64,000 nucleotides of DNA from Simplicispira hankyongi (GCF_003570885.1 NZ_QXJC01000003.1:124001-188000), one strand, 5' to 3'; counted from the stretch's first letter, positions 26,385 to 37,438 are shown. A program made the numbers and translations. The notes: generated from the sequence alone by a model not told the origin.

Positions 26385-26747
26385 ATGACTGACTACGGAA
26401 ACAAACGCACCATCGTCGGTGCCCACTATGGCATGCGCGACTGGCTCAGCCAGCGCGTAACGGCTGTGCTGATGGTGCTTTTCACTATCGCCCTGATTGC
26501 CCAGGTGCTGCTGAAGAAAGGCCCTATTGGCTACGACCTCTGGGCAGGCATTTTTGCAGCGCAGTGGATGAAATTCGTCACCTTCACCGTCATCCTCGCG
26601 TTGGCCTACCACGCCTGGGTAGGCGTGCGCAATATCTGGATGGATTACATCAAGCCCGCAGGCCTGCGCCTGGTACTTGAGGTCTTCACCATCGTCTGGC
26701 TGTTGGGCTGCGTGGGCTGGGGTGTCCAGGTCCTGTGGCGCTTGTAA
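26385..26747 (+). CDS. sdhD: succinate dehydrogenase membrane anchor subunit
   Basis: 120 residues with three hydrophobic helices. GAHYGMRDWLSQRVTAVLMVLF is the SdhD start with the quinone-site region. LAYHAWVGVRNIWMDYIKP contains the conserved His-Ala-x-x-G-x-x-x-I-x-x-D motif. The pair sdhC-sdhD is spaced by 65 nt. Confidence 0.95.
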   Translation: MTDYGNKRTIVGAHYGMRDWLSQRVTAVLMVLFTIALIAQVLLKKGPIGYDLWAGIFAAQWMKFVTFTVILALAYHAWVGVRNIWMDYIKPAGLRLVLEVFTIVWLLGCVGWGVQVLWRL

Positions 26748-26784
26748 GCACACGCTCCGTTTTTGCGATCAAAGGCTAAATTTT

Positions 26785-28590
26785 ATGAGTTACACCAACG
26801 CCAACATCACCAAGCGCAAGTTCGACGTCGTCATCATCGGCGCCGGCGGCTCCGGCATGCGCGCGGCGCTTGAACTCTCGCGCGCCGGCCTCAACGTGGC
26901 CTCGCTGTCCAAGGTGTTCCCCACCCGCTCGCACACCGTGGCGGCACAGGGTGGCGTGTCCGCCTCGCTGGGCAACATGAGCGAGGACAACTGGCATTAC
27001 CACTTCTACGACACCGTCAAAGGCGGCGACTGGCTGAGCGATCAGGATGCCGTCGAATTCATGTGTCGCGAAGCACCCAACGTGGTGTATGAGCTGGAGC
27101 ATTTCGGCATGCCGTTCGACCGCAACCCGGACGGCACCATCTATCAGCGCCCCTTTGGCGGCCACACCGCCAACTACGGCGAGAAGCCGGTGCAGCGCGC
27201 CTGCGCCGCCGCCGACCGTACCGGCCACGCCATGCTGCACACGCTCTACCAGCAGAACGTCAAGGCCAAAACCAACTTCTTTGTCGAATGGATGGCACTG
27301 GACCTGATCCGCGATCAGGATGGCGACGTGGTCGGCGTCACGGCACTGGAGATGGAAACCGGCGACCTGTACATCCTGGAAGCCAAAACCGTACTGATGG
27401 CCACTGGTGGCGCAGGCCGCATTTTTGCCGCCTCCACCAACGCCTTCATCAACACCGGTGACGGCCTCGGCATGGCAGCACGCGCCGGCATCCCGCTGCA
27501 GGACATGGAGTTCTGGCAATTTCACCCCACGGGCGTGGCCGGTGCAGGCGTGTTGCTGACCGAAGGCTGCCGCGGCGAGGGCGCCATCCTGCTCAACAGC
27601 AACGGCGAGCGCTTCATGGAGCGCTACGCACCAACGCTGAAAGACCTGGCCCCGCGCGACTTCGTGTCACGCTCGATGGACCAGGAAATCAAGGAAGGAC
27701 GCGGCTGCGGTCCGAACAAGGATTACGTGCTGCTCAAGCTCGACCATCTGGGTTCCGAGACCATCCACAAACGTCTGCCTTCGGTGTACGAAATCGGCAT
27801 CAACTTCGCCAACGTGGACATCACGAAAGAGCCCATCCCCGTGGTACCCACCATCCACTACCAGATGGGTGGTGTGCCGACCAACATCCACGGCCAGGTG
27901 GTAACGCACAATGGCACGGCCAATCAAGTCGTCAACGGCCTGTACGCCGTGGGCGAATGCGCCTGCGTAAGCGTGCACGGCGCCAACCGTCTGGGCACCA
28001 ATTCCCTGCTCGACCTGCTGGTCTTTGGCAAGGCGGCAGGCCGCCACATTGTCGAATTCAATGCCCGCAACGCGCAGCACAAGCCGATGCCCAAGGATGC
28101 AGCCGATCGCACTCTTGAGCGCCTCAACCAGCTTGAGAACTCCACCGGTGGCACCTACTCGCAAGCCCTGGCAGGCGAGATTCGCGCCACCATGCAGCAG
28201 CATGCAGGCGTGTTCCGCACCCAGGCCAGCATGGACGAGGGCGTCACCAAGGTCGCGGCCCTGCGCGAACGCGTTGCCAGCATTGAACTCAAGGACAAAT
28301 CCAAGGTGTTCAATACCGCCCGCGTCGAGGCGTTGGAAGTGGCCAATCTGATGGAGGTGGCCCAGGCCACGATGGTGTCGGCTGCCGCGCGCAAAGAATG
28401 CCGTGGCGCCCACATGGTGTACGACTACGAACACCCCGCCGACCACCCCACCGCACCACTGGGCCGCGACGACGTGAACTGGCTCAAACACACGCTCTGG
28501 GACAGCGCCACCAATACGCTGTCGTACAAGCCCGTGACCCTCAAACCCCTGACGGTTGAGAGCGTTCCACCCAAGGTCCGTACGTTCTGA
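26785..28590 (+). CDS. sdhA: succinate dehydrogenase flavoprotein subunit
   Basis: 601 residues from ATG 26785 (MSYTNANITKRKFDVV). The FAD dinucleotide motif VIIGAGGSGMRAALEL, the covalent-FAD region SHTVAAQGG, the substrate segment FHPTGVAGAGVLLTEG and HGANRLGTNSLLDLLVFG are all present. It oxidises succinate to fumarate and feeds the quinone pool. A longer frame from 26677 overlaps sdhD and is not used. Confidence 0.98.
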   Translation: MSYTNANITKRKFDVVIIGAGGSGMRAALELSRAGLNVASLSKVFPTRSHTVAAQGGVSASLGNMSEDNWHYHFYDTVKGGDWLSDQDAVEFMCREAPNVVYELEHFGMPFDRNPDGTIYQRPFGGHTANYGEKPVQRACAAADRTGHAMLHTLYQQNVKAKTNFFVEWMALDLIRDQDGDVVGVTALEMETGDLYILEAKTVLMATGGAGRIFAASTNAFINTGDGLGMAARAGIPLQDMEFWQFHPTGVAGAGVLLTEGCRGEGAILLNSNGERFMERYAPTLKDLAPRDFVSRSMDQEIKEGRGCGPNKDYVLLKLDHLGSETIHKRLPSVYEIGINFANVDITKEPIPVVPTIHYQMGGVPTNIHGQVVTHNGTANQVVNGLYAVGECACVSVHGANRLGTNSLLDLLVFGKAAGRHIVEFNARNAQHKPMPKDAADRTLERLNQLENSTGGTYSQALAGEIRATMQQHAGVFRTQASMDEGVTKVAALRERVASIELKDKSKVFNTARVEALEVANLMEVAQATMVSAAARKECRGAHMVYDYEHPADHPTAPLGRDDVNWLKHTLWDSATNTLSYKPVTLKPLTVESVPPKVRTF

Positions 28591-28619
28591 AAACCCGGCC
28601 GCCCCACGAGAGAAGCACC

Positions 28620-29324
28620 ATGCAAAAACGCACCTTTCAGATTTATCGTTACGACCCGGACAAAGATTCCAAGCCCTACATGCAGACCATCGAGATCGAA
28701 CTCGACGGACACGAACGCATGTTGCTCGATGCGCTGATCAAGCTCAAGGCACAAGACCCGGCGCTGTCGTTCCGCCGCTCCTGCCGCGAAGGCGTCTGCG
28801 GATCGGACGCCATGAACATCAACGGCAAGAACGGTCTGGCCTGCCTGACCAACATGAACACGCTGCAGGGCACGATCGTACTCAAGCCGCTGCCTGGGCT
28901 GCCGGTGGTCCGCGACCTGATCGTCGACATGACGCAGTTCTTCAAGCAGTACCACTCGATCAAGCCCTACTTGATCAACGATGACATCCCACCCGAAAAG
29001 GAGCGTCTGCAGTCGCCCGAGCAGCGTGAGGAACTTGATGGCCTGTACGAGTGCATTCTGTGCGCCAGCTGCTCGACCGCCTGTCCGAGTTTCTGGTGGA
29101 ACCCCGACAAGTTTGTCGGTCCTGCCGGCTTGCTGCAGGCCTATCGCTTCCTGGCTGACAGCCGCGACCAAGCATCCGGCGAACGTCTGGACAACCTGGA
29201 AGACCCCTACCGTTTGTTCCGCTGCCACTCCATCATGAACTGCGTTGACGTGTGTCCCAAGGGGCTCAACCCCACACGCGCCATCGGCAAGATCAAGGAG
29301 CTGATGGTGCGCCGCGCCATCTGA
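28620..29324 (+). CDS. sdhB: succinate dehydrogenase iron-sulfur subunit
   Basis: 234 residues. SCREGVCGSDAMNINGKNGLAC binds the [2Fe-2S] cluster, CILCASCSTACPSFWWN the [4Fe-4S] cluster, and CHSIMNCVDVCPKGLNP the [3Fe-4S] cluster. It passes electrons from SdhA to ubiquinone. Normal length. GAGAGAAGCACC precedes the ATG, 29 nt after sdhA. Confidence 0.98.
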   Translation: MQKRTFQIYRYDPDKDSKPYMQTIEIELDGHERMLLDALIKLKAQDPALSFRRSCREGVCGSDAMNINGKNGLACLTNMNTLQGTIVLKPLPGLPVVRDLIVDMTQFFKQYHSIKPYLINDDIPPEKERLQSPEQREELDGLYECILCASCSTACPSFWWNPDKFVGPAGLLQAYRFLADSRDQASGERLDNLEDPYRLFRCHSIMNCVDVCPKGLNPTRAIGKIKELMVRRAI

Positions 29325-29344
29325 GCCCTCTGAGTATTGCCAGC

Positions 29345-29656
29345 ATGCAAGCCGACGCCCTTCATGATGCCTCCGCCCTCCTTGACCCCAGGGCGCTGAG
29401 CAAACTGCACTGGCGTTGCCGGCGCGGTCTGCTCGAGAACGATTTGTTCATCGAACAATTTTTCCTGCGCCATGAAAGCGAAATCACCCAGTTTCATGCG
29501 ATAGGGCTGACCGCTCTGATGGATTTGGCCGACAACGATCTGCTGGATCTTCTTCTGCGTCGCAAGGAGCCCACCGGCTCACTCGACCAGCCCGCCGTGC
29601 ACACCGTGCTGGACATGCTGCGGCAAAGCGGCGCGATCGCCTGCCCCCAGGGCTGA
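29345..29656 (+). CDS. sdhE: SdhE flavinylation factor (FAD assembly)
   Basis: 103 residues. [19 protein letters not shown] contains the RGxxE motif needed for covalent FAD attachment to SdhA, and [14 protein letters not shown] and the Glu-Pro pair (RRKEPTG) follow. The ATG at 29345, 20 nt after sdhB, gives the normal small length; an earlier in-frame start overlaps sdhB. Placement between sdhB and gltA fits its role. Confidence 0.93.
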   Translation: MQADALHDASALLDPRALSKLHWRCRRGLLENDLFIEQFFLRHESEITQFHAIGLTALMDLADNDLLDLLLRRKEPTGSLDQPAVHTVLDMLRQSGAIACPQG

Positions 29657-29709
29657 AAACGCCCCACACCCTCCTATTCAACAGCACTCTCCCCCAAAGG
29701 AATCGAACC

Positions 29710-31017
29710 ATGAAGCTCGCTGACAACAAGGCCATCCTGAATTTCAGCAACGGCAGTCCAAGCATGGAACTGCCTGTCTATCAGGGCACGATTGGCCCGG
29801 ATGTCATCGATATCCGCAAGCTGTACGCACAGACGGGCATGTTCACCTATGACCCGGGCTTTCTGTCGACCGCAGCCTGCCAATCGGCCATTACGTATAT
29901 CGATGGCGACAAGGGCGAGCTGCTGTACCGCGGCTACCCCATTGAGCAAATTGCCACCAAGTGCGACTACCTCGACACCTGCTACCTGCTGCTCAAGGGT
30001 GATCTGCCCAACCCGACGGAGCGCGGTGACTTCCACAAACTCGTCATCAACCACACGATGGTGCACGAGCAGATGCAGTTCTTCCTGCGTGGTTTCCGTC
30101 GTGATGCACACCCGATGGCCGTGCTGACCGGCCTGATCGGCGCGCTCTCGGCCTTCTACCACGACAGCACGGATATCAACAATCCGCAGCATCGCGATAT
30201 CGCCGCGATCCGCCTGATCGCCAAGATGCCAACCCTTGTCGCCATGGCCTACAAGTACGGCGTTGGCCAGCCCTACATGTACCCGCGCAACGACCTGTCC
30301 TACGCCGGCAACTTCCTGCGCATGATGTTCGGCACACCCTGTGAAGACTACGTGGTCAACCCGGTGCTCGAACGTGCCCTGGACCGCATCTTCATCCTGC
30401 ACGCCGACCACGAGCAGAACGCTTCCACCTCCACGGTGCGCCTGTGCGGTTCGTCGGGCACGAACCCGTTCGCCGCCATTGCTGCTGGCGTGGCCTGCCT
30501 GTGGGGCCCTGCGCACGGCGGCGCCAACGAAGCCTGCCTGAACATGCTCGAAGACATCCAGCGCCAGGGCGGTGTCAGCAAGGTGGGCGAGTTCATGGAG
30601 AAGGTCAAGGACAAGAACTCTGGCGTCAAGCTGATGGGTTTTGGCCACCGCGTCTACAAGAACTACGACCCACGCGCCAAGCTGATGCAGGAAACCTGCG
30701 ACGAGGTGCTGGCCGAGTTGGGCCTGCAAAATGACCCCTTGTTCAAACTGGCCAAGGAAGTCGAGAAGATCGCCCTGGAGGACGACTACTTCGTTTCGCG
30801 CAAGCTCTACCCCAATGTGGACTTCTATTCGGGCATCGTGCAGCGCGCGATCGGCATCCCGGTGCATCTGTTCACTGGCGTCTTCGCACTGGCGCGCACC
30901 GTCGGCTGGATCGCCCAGCTCAACGAGATGATCAGCGACCCCGAGTACAAGATTGGTCGCCCACGCCAGCTCTACACGGGCGCCCCACGCCGCGATATCG
31001 ACGGCGCTGCCAGGTAA
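29710..31017 (+). CDS. gltA: citrate synthase
   Basis: 435 residues, the long hexameric type of Gram-negative bacteria. It condenses acetyl-CoA and oxaloacetate. Catalytic His in [15 protein letters not shown] and Asp in VDFYSG are visible, and [19 protein letters not shown] is the N-terminal domain typical of NADH-sensitive enzymes. AAAGGAATCGAACC precedes the ATG. Last gene of the sdh-gltA operon, ended by a strong terminator. Confidence 0.98.
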   Translation: MKLADNKAILNFSNGSPSMELPVYQGTIGPDVIDIRKLYAQTGMFTYDPGFLSTAACQSAITYIDGDKGELLYRGYPIEQIATKCDYLDTCYLLLKGDLPNPTERGDFHKLVINHTMVHEQMQFFLRGFRRDAHPMAVLTGLIGALSAFYHDSTDINNPQHRDIAAIRLIAKMPTLVAMAYKYGVGQPYMYPRNDLSYAGNFLRMMFGTPCEDYVVNPVLERALDRIFILHADHEQNASTSTVRLCGSSGTNPFAAIAAGVACLWGPAHGGANEACLNMLEDIQRQGGVSKVGEFMEKVKDKNSGVKLMGFGHRVYKNYDPRAKLMQETCDEVLAELGLQNDPLFKLAKEVEKIALEDDYFVSRKLYPNVDFYSGIVQRAIGIPVHLFTGVFALARTVGWIAQLNEMISDPEYKIGRPRQLYTGAPRRDIDGAAR

Positions 31018-31051
31018 GCACACAACCCAACTGGCGCTTTGGCGCCACCAA

Positions 31052-31078
31052 AGCCCGCCGCATTCCGGCGGGCTTTTT
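31052..31078 (+). terminator. Rho-independent terminator of gltA
   Basis: AGCCCGCCG (31052-31060) pairs with CGGCGGGCT (31066-31074), followed by TTTT. It closes the sdhCDABE-gltA unit 35 nt after the stop. Confidence 0.92.
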
Positions 31079-32455
<1,377 letters not shown>

Positions 32456-32545
32456 AAAATGAGCATCTAGCGCTTATCTGGTAAGCCTTTGCGTATTAAT
32501 ACATGCTATATCAACCTAGATACAAGCGCTGGCAGCTCTCATTTT
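32456..32545. repeat. palindromic intergenic repeat, copy 6 (long form with terminal inverted repeats)
   Basis: 90 nt bounded by AAAATGAG (32456-32463) and CTCATTTT (32538-32545), a perfect 8-bp terminal inverted repeat. Next inside are TCTAGCGCTTATC and ACAAGCGCTGGCAGC. The middle (about 40 nt, A/T-rich) is absent from the other copies. The element begins at the base after the frmA stop codon and splits the frmA-fghA operon. Confidence 0.85.
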
Positions 32546-32556
32546 AGGAGTTTCCA

Positions 32557-33441
32557 ATGCCCCTCGCCTCTCTCGACCTGCAGGGCGCCCACGCCTGCTT
32601 TGGCGGTGCCCAGCGCTTTTACCGGCACAACTCGCGCGAGGTTGGCTTGCCGATGAAGTTTTCGGTCTACCTGCCGCCGCAAGCGTTGGAGGGGGCCAAG
32701 GTGCCGGCGCTGATCTACCTGGCAGGTCTGACCTGCAACGAGGAAACCTTCATGGTGAAGGCTGGCGCCCAGCGGTCAGCGGCCGAGCTGGGCATGGCCC
32801 TGGTGGCACCCGACACCAGCCCGCGCGGCGCCAACGTGCCAGGTGAAGCCGATGCCTGGGATTTTGGCGTCGGCGCCGGCTTCTACCTTGACGCTACCGA
32901 GGCGCCCTGGAAGCCGCATTGGCGCATGGAGAGCTACCTCACACAGGAACTGCTGCCGCTTCTGGGCGAGCATCTGCCCATCGACACGGCGCGGATCGGC
33001 ATCTTCGGCCACTCCATGGGGGGCCACGGCGCGCTGACACTCGCGCTGCGCCACCCCGCACTGTTCCGATCGGTCTCTGCCTTCGCTCCAATCTGCGCGC
33101 CCAGCCAGTGTCCTTGGGGCGAGAAAGCGTTTACCGGGTACCTGGGGCCGGACCGAAGCCAATGGTCCGCACACGATGCCACGGGCCTGATGCAAGCGTG
33201 CGAGCAACCCCCTTTTCCTGCCGGTATCCTGATCGACCAGGGTCTATCCGATCCATTCCTGGCGGAGCAGCTCCATCCACAGCGCTTCGAGGCCGCCTGT
33301 GCCCAGGCAGGGCAGCCGCTCACCCTGCGCCGCCATGCAGGCTACGACCACGGGTACTACTTCGTGCAGAGCTTCGTCGCAGACCATCTGGAGCACCATG
33401 CGGCGCAACTTGGCGTCCTCCCTTTGCGGGCGTCACATTAA
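32557..33441 (+). CDS. fghA: S-formylglutathione hydrolase
   Basis: 294 residues, esterase D family. GHSMGGHGAL holds the nucleophile Ser (about residue 151), and YDHGYYFVQSF the catalytic His; the Asp is expected in the QGLSDPF loop. It releases formate and glutathione from the FrmA product. AGGAG at 32546-32550 lies just right of repeat copy 6, so translation start signals survive the insertion. Confidence 0.96.
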   Translation: MPLASLDLQGAHACFGGAQRFYRHNSREVGLPMKFSVYLPPQALEGAKVPALIYLAGLTCNEETFMVKAGAQRSAAELGMALVAPDTSPRGANVPGEADAWDFGVGAGFYLDATEAPWKPHWRMESYLTQELLPLLGEHLPIDTARIGIFGHSMGGHGALTLALRHPALFRSVSAFAPICAPSQCPWGEKAFTGYLGPDRSQWSAHDATGLMQACEQPPFPAGILIDQGLSDPFLAEQLHPQRFEAACAQAGQPLTLRRHAGYDHGYYFVQSFVADHLEHHAAQLGVLPLRASH

Positions 33442-33527
33442 ACTGCACTTAACCGGCGGCGGCTAATCTACCCCTGATACATTTCTCCTTGCGCTCACCA
33501 GCGCCGCGCCGTGCTGCGCACCACGTG

Positions 33528-35186
33528 ATGCCCACAAACCTAACCAAACCCCGCGCCGCCCACCCAGTCACGATCGTGCTGCCCTTGGCAGTCTGGTTGG
33601 CTTCCGTCTGCAACTGGCCCTTGTGGCGCGCCCTGGCAAACACCCACGCAGCCGGTGCCACCGCGCATGGCTGGCTATTTTTTTTCGCCTTCGGGTTTCT
33701 GATCGCCGCTGGCAATACAGCCGTGCTCGCGCTCTTCGCCTGGCGCTGGACGCTCAAACCGGCAGGCACGCTGTTGGTTCTGTTTGCCGCCTTCGGCGCC
33801 TACTTCATGCTCAGCTATGGCATCGCCATCGATTCGAGCATGCTGCAGAACGTCTTCCAAACCGACGTGCGCGAAACCGGCGACCTGTTTTCCTGGCGCA
33901 TGCTGGCCATGGTGCTCGCGTTGGCGGCTCCGCCGCTGTGGTGGCTGTGGCGCAGGCCGCTGCGCCATGCATCGGGCCTGCGGCAGGTGATGCGCAACAC
34001 CGCCCTGCTGCTAACCTGCGTGGGGCTGGTGGTGGCAAGCATCTTGCTGGTATTCCAGGAGTTTTCCTCCACCATGCGCAACCAGCCGCAGTTGCGCTAC
34101 CTGATCAACCCGCTCAATACCGTTTATGCCCTGGGCGACCTGGCGGCACGCCCGCTGCGCATGGACACGCATACCCTGCTGCCGCTTGGCCGCGACGCCA
34201 AGCTGGGCGCAAGCTATGCCGGTCAAGCCAAACCTCCGCTGTTGGTGCTGGTCGTAGGCGAGACCGGGCGCAGCGGCAATTTCGGCATCAACGGCTATGC
34301 CCGTGACACCACGCCGCAACTCTCGGCGCGCAGAGACCTCTCCAGTGCGCGCAACGCCTGGTCGTGCGGCACCAGCACCGCGACGGCCCTGCCCTGCATG
34401 TTTTCGAATCTGGGGAAAACCGCGTACGAAGCACGCAAGAGCAACTATGAAAACCTGCTCGACGTGCTCCAGCACGCGGGCTTGGCCGTACTCTGGCTGG
34501 ACAACCAGTCAGGCTGTAAGGGCATTTGCGCACGCGTCCCCTCGGCCAGCACCACGGCGCTCAAAGACCCGCAGCTCTGCACGGGTGGCGAATGCCTCGA
34601 TCCCATTTTGCTGGTGGGGCTGGATGAGCGGCTTGCCGCCTTGCCAGCGGAGCAGCGCGCTCGCGGAACCGTGGTCGTGCTCCACCAGATGGGCAGCCAC
34701 GGCCCTGCGTATGCGCACCGCTCCGCGCCGGCCCTCAAGAAGTTCAAGCCCGAGTGCCAATCCAACGCCTTGCAGGAGTGCAGCCAGGCAGAAGTCGTCA
34801 ATGCCTATGACAACAGCATTGTGGAGACCGACGCCTTCCTGAGCGACACCTTGCACTGGCTGGAGCGCCAGGAGCCCAAGGCCGATACCGCAATGATCTA
34901 TGTCGCCGACCACGGTGAGTCTCTGGGCGAGAACAATATCTACCTGCACGGTTTGCCGTACAGCATCGCGCCCGATGTGCAAAAGCACGTCCCCTGGATC
35001 ACCTGGCTCTCACCCGCCATGCAAGCACGCTCAGGTGTGCACACGGATTGCCTGCAGCGCGATCTGGCTGACCGACACATCACGCAGGACAGCTACTTTC
35101 ATTCGGTGCTGGGCCTGATGGATGTACAGACCTCAGCGTACCAAGCCGATCGGGATTTGTTCAGCACCTGCCGCGCCCATTCCTGA
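33528..35186 (+). CDS. eptA: phosphoethanolamine transferase, EptA/sulfatase family
   Basis: 552 residues from ATG 33528. Five N-terminal membrane helices (to about 180) precede a periplasmic alkaline-phosphatase-like domain. VVGETGRSGNFGINGY is the metal-binding start. GTSTATALPCMFSNLG carries the nucleophile Thr. QMGSHGPAY and YVADHGESLGENNIYLHG give metal-binding His/Asp residues. Paired cysteines (e.g. SGCKGIC, LCTGGEC) fit family disulfides. It transfers phosphoethanolamine to lipid A, a change that lowers polymyxin binding in characterised relatives. Symbol by family; no pmr two-component genes are adjacent. Confidence 0.9.
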   Translation: MPTNLTKPRAAHPVTIVLPLAVWLASVCNWPLWRALANTHAAGATAHGWLFFFAFGFLIAAGNTAVLALFAWRWTLKPAGTLLVLFAAFGAYFMLSYGIAIDSSMLQNVFQTDVRETGDLFSWRMLAMVLALAAPPLWWLWRRPLRHASGLRQVMRNTALLLTCVGLVVASILLVFQEFSSTMRNQPQLRYLINPLNTVYALGDLAARPLRMDTHTLLPLGRDAKLGASYAGQAKPPLLVLVVGETGRSGNFGINGYARDTTPQLSARRDLSSARNAWSCGTSTATALPCMFSNLGKTAYEARKSNYENLLDVLQHAGLAVLWLDNQSGCKGICARVPSASTTALKDPQLCTGGECLDPILLVGLDERLAALPAEQRARGTVVVLHQMGSHGPAYAHRSAPALKKFKPECQSNALQECSQAEVVNAYDNSIVETDAFLSDTLHWLERQEPKADTAMIYVADHGESLGENNIYLHGLPYSIAPDVQKHVPWITWLSPAMQARSGVHTDCLQRDLADRHITQDSYFHSVLGLMDVQTSAYQADRDLFSTCRAHS

Positions 35187-35217
35187 CCCCGATGGGGCAC
35201 TCGCGCCGGCAAAAGGC

Positions 35218-36351
35218 CTAGCCCGCTAAGTGCCCATGCGTCAGGGCCACCAACAAGCTGCCGCCCATAAGTTGGGCTTCCCAGCGCAAGGCCTGCCAGG
35301 CGGTGGCGCCGTGGCGCTCCACGCGCTCGTAGAGCAACCAGCCCGCTGCAATGGACAGGCCGAACGCGCTCAACAGCCCGATAGCGTGCACCAGCGGCTC
35401 GCCGGGCCAAGCATAGGCGAAGAGTGCATTCACCATCAGGCAGACTGGAAAATGCACCAGGAATACAGAGTAAGAGCGCTGACCCACCCAAATCAACGGC
35501 GCCGCCAGGGCTTTGGCACGCGAGGGCCTGGTCGATGGCGCGCGCAAGGCAAGCCAGGCCAGCCAGGCAGCAGTGCCCAGCGCTAGCAGAATACGCAGGC
35601 GGAAATCAACGGCGAGCGCCAAGCCGCCTAGCAACGCCAGCGCCAGCAGCCAGCGGCCGGGGTGAGAACTGCGCACGGCCCAAAGCGTTGCCATGCCAAG
35701 CCCATACGAGCCAAAAAAGTAAATGCCCCAGGCATCGAGCGCGGCAAACCGGTTGAATACCAGCAGCGACGCGGCGCACAACGCCACCACCAGCACTTTG
35801 CCCGCAAATGCGGCCCACTGGGCTGCCCCGCCAGAGAGACGGCGCGCCAGCGCCAGCAGCAGAACCGCACCGGCATACAGCTGGAAATCGATGGCTACGT
35901 ACCAGACGCCGGCCGAAAGAGCCGGCTGGCCCAGCACATCCTGCAGCATCAGCGCGTTGGCCAGCAATTGGGCGAAGTGCGGGCTGTCCGGCACACTGGG
36001 ATCGTCCAGCCAAGGGCGCACCAGCGCCGCGGCGGCGACCGCCGTCAGCAGCGCTGCCGCATAAGGCACGGCCAGTCGCATGAAGCGCCGCGCGATCTGC
36101 ACTCCCGCTGCTTCAAACCGCGCAACGCCAGCGGGCGCAAGGCTCGCCGCGGCCAGATAGCCGCCCACCACCAGAAAAATCTGCACCGCCATGCGCGCAT
36201 AGTCGTAGAGCCAGGCCATCAACTGCGGCGCAAAGGGCCGCACCGTGTCGGAGAGCGGGCCATAGACCGAGAGATGGTGCGCCACGATGGCAAGGCAGGC
36301 GGCGCCTTTGGTGGCGTCCAGCCAAGGGCTGCGAAGGGAAGATTGGGACAT
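35218..36351 (-). CDS. acyltransferase 3 family membrane protein (OafA/YrhL-like)
   Basis: 377 residues. SPWLDATKGAACLAIVAHH at the N-terminus is the acyltransferase-3 opening with the catalytic His region. About ten hydrophobic helices follow, ending at QRSYSVFLVHFPVCLMVNALF and an Ala/Leu-rich tail. It probably O-acylates a surface polysaccharide or lipid; the acceptor is unknown. ATG 36351 (MSQSSLRS) is chosen; an in-frame extension upstream has no hydrophobic or family character. Convergent with eptA, 31 nt apart. Confidence 0.88.
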   Translation of the reverse strand: MSQSSLRSPWLDATKGAACLAIVAHHLSVYGPLSDTVRPFAPQLMAWLYDYARMAVQIFLVVGGYLAAASLAPAGVARFEAAGVQIARRFMRLAVPYAAALLTAVAAAALVRPWLDDPSVPDSPHFAQLLANALMLQDVLGQPALSAGVWYVAIDFQLYAGAVLLLALARRLSGGAAQWAAFAGKVLVVALCAASLLVFNRFAALDAWGIYFFGSYGLGMATLWAVRSSHPGRWLLALALLGGLALAVDFRLRILLALGTAAWLAWLALRAPSTRPSRAKALAAPLIWVGQRSYSVFLVHFPVCLMVNALFAYAWPGEPLVHAIGLLSAFGLSIAAGWLLYERVERHGATAWQALRWEAQLMGGSLLVALTHGHLAG

Positions 36352-36534
36352 GGTGCGAGAAAGGTGCCTACCCAGCCGCAAGCGTGGGCGCGGCGCGGGG
36401 CAAGCACCCATAAGCCGCCAGGCGCCCCGCGCGTTGACATGCCAACCCAATTTGGGGCAAAAATACCAGCATGCCGCAGTGCGAAATTCCGGCAGGGCTA
36501 CACTGGCCCGTTGCCCCGCCAAATAGTGCCTGCC

Positions 36535-36945
36535 ATGCCCAAACCGCCTCTCACTGTCTCGTCCCTGGATCTGGAGCGCCTGGAAACGCTGCTCCAGACC
36601 TCTGCGGGCGCGAGCTTCCCAGGCCGCCCGCAGTTACAGGCAGAACTGGACCGCGCAGACATTGTCAACCCCGCCGATATGCCGCCGGAAGTCGTCACCA
36701 TGAATTCCACGGTGAAATTCTCCATTCAGGAGACGGGCAAAGATTTTTGCCTCACGCTGGTCTATCCGCGCGACGCCGGCAGCACGCCCAACGCCATTTC
36801 GATTTTTGCGCCGGTCGGCAGCGCTTTGCTGGGCCTGTCCGTGGGCAACGAACTGGCCTGGCCCGTACCAGGTGGCGCCTGCATGACGGTGCGCGTAGCC
36901 GAAGTAACCTACCAGCCCGAGCGCTCGGGCGAGTTACACCGCTAG
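36535..36945 (+). CDS. rnk: regulator of nucleoside diphosphate kinase Rnk
   Basis: 136 residues. The N-terminal small helical domain (LDLERLETLLQ) and C-terminal GreA/GreB-type domain (FCLTLVYPRDA, FAPVGSALLGLSVGNELAWPVPGG) match Rnk. Family knowledge: binds RNA polymerase near the secondary channel and affects NDK levels. The frame upstream of ATG 36535 runs antisense through the acyltransferase gene and is not used. Confidence 0.93.
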   Translation: MPKPPLTVSSLDLERLETLLQTSAGASFPGRPQLQAELDRADIVNPADMPPEVVTMNSTVKFSIQETGKDFCLTLVYPRDAGSTPNAISIFAPVGSALLGLSVGNELAWPVPGGACMTVRVAEVTYQPERSGELHR

Positions 36946-36958
36946 CCAAAGCTGTGCC

Positions 36959-37387
36959 ATGGGTGCGTGTTCTCCCTCCGAATCGGGCCATTCTTTGATC
37001 GCGGTGGAACGGCAGCCTCCCGCCGAAGCCTTCGACCCAAACTCCACTACCGCCTTCCAGCGGCGTATGGAGCGCGCGCCGGAATGGTTTTGCTCCTTCC
37101 TGGCAGGCAATACACGCGAGAAAACACGTTTTCGCAGCGAGCTTGCCACCATGAAGGGCTCCATAGTCTGGTTGATTCGCCAGCGCCAGCGGGGCGCCTG
37201 GACGACCACCGAGCGCGCGCATCTGCGCAATGTGATGCGCTCTGCGTCTTCGGTGAGTCCGTATTTGTTCGTCTGGGTGATTCCAGGCTCACTCGTCCTG
37301 CTGCCGTTCCTGGCCTGGTTCATGGACCGCAGACGGCGGCGCCCTGACCGGCTCAAGGACACAACAGACAACACAGCCCGCCTTTAA
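36959..37387 (+). CDS. unknown protein with one C-terminal membrane helix
   Basis: 142 residues; family not recognised. RMERAPEWFCSFLAGNTREKTRFRSELATMKGSIVWLIRQ is a basic amphipathic region. Near the C-terminus SPYLFVWVIPGSLVLLPFLAWFMDRRRRR is a single membrane segment followed by an arginine-rich anchor. The P-G-S-x-x-x-L-P pattern recalls the LETM1-like membrane helix, a faint similarity only. The start is uncertain (36959 or an internal ATG at 37151). It lies 13 nt after rnk on the same strand. Confidence 0.55.
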   Translation: MGACSPSESGHSLIAVERQPPAEAFDPNSTTAFQRRMERAPEWFCSFLAGNTREKTRFRSELATMKGSIVWLIRQRQRGAWTTTERAHLRNVMRSASSVSPYLFVWVIPGSLVLLPFLAWFMDRRRRRPDRLKDTTDNTARL

Positions 37388-37407
37388 CACAAAACGCATA
37401 ACCACTG

Positions 37408-37438
37408 TTGTTACTCAAATTAGCATAATTTGTATAAT
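37408..37438 (+). promoter_or_regulatory. sigma-70 promoter candidate with perfect TATAAT
   Basis: TATAAT at 37433-37438 with TTGTTA at 37408-37413, 19-nt spacing (long). Surrounding A/T richness is rare in this genome. Predicted start of transcription is about 37445. Confidence 0.5.
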
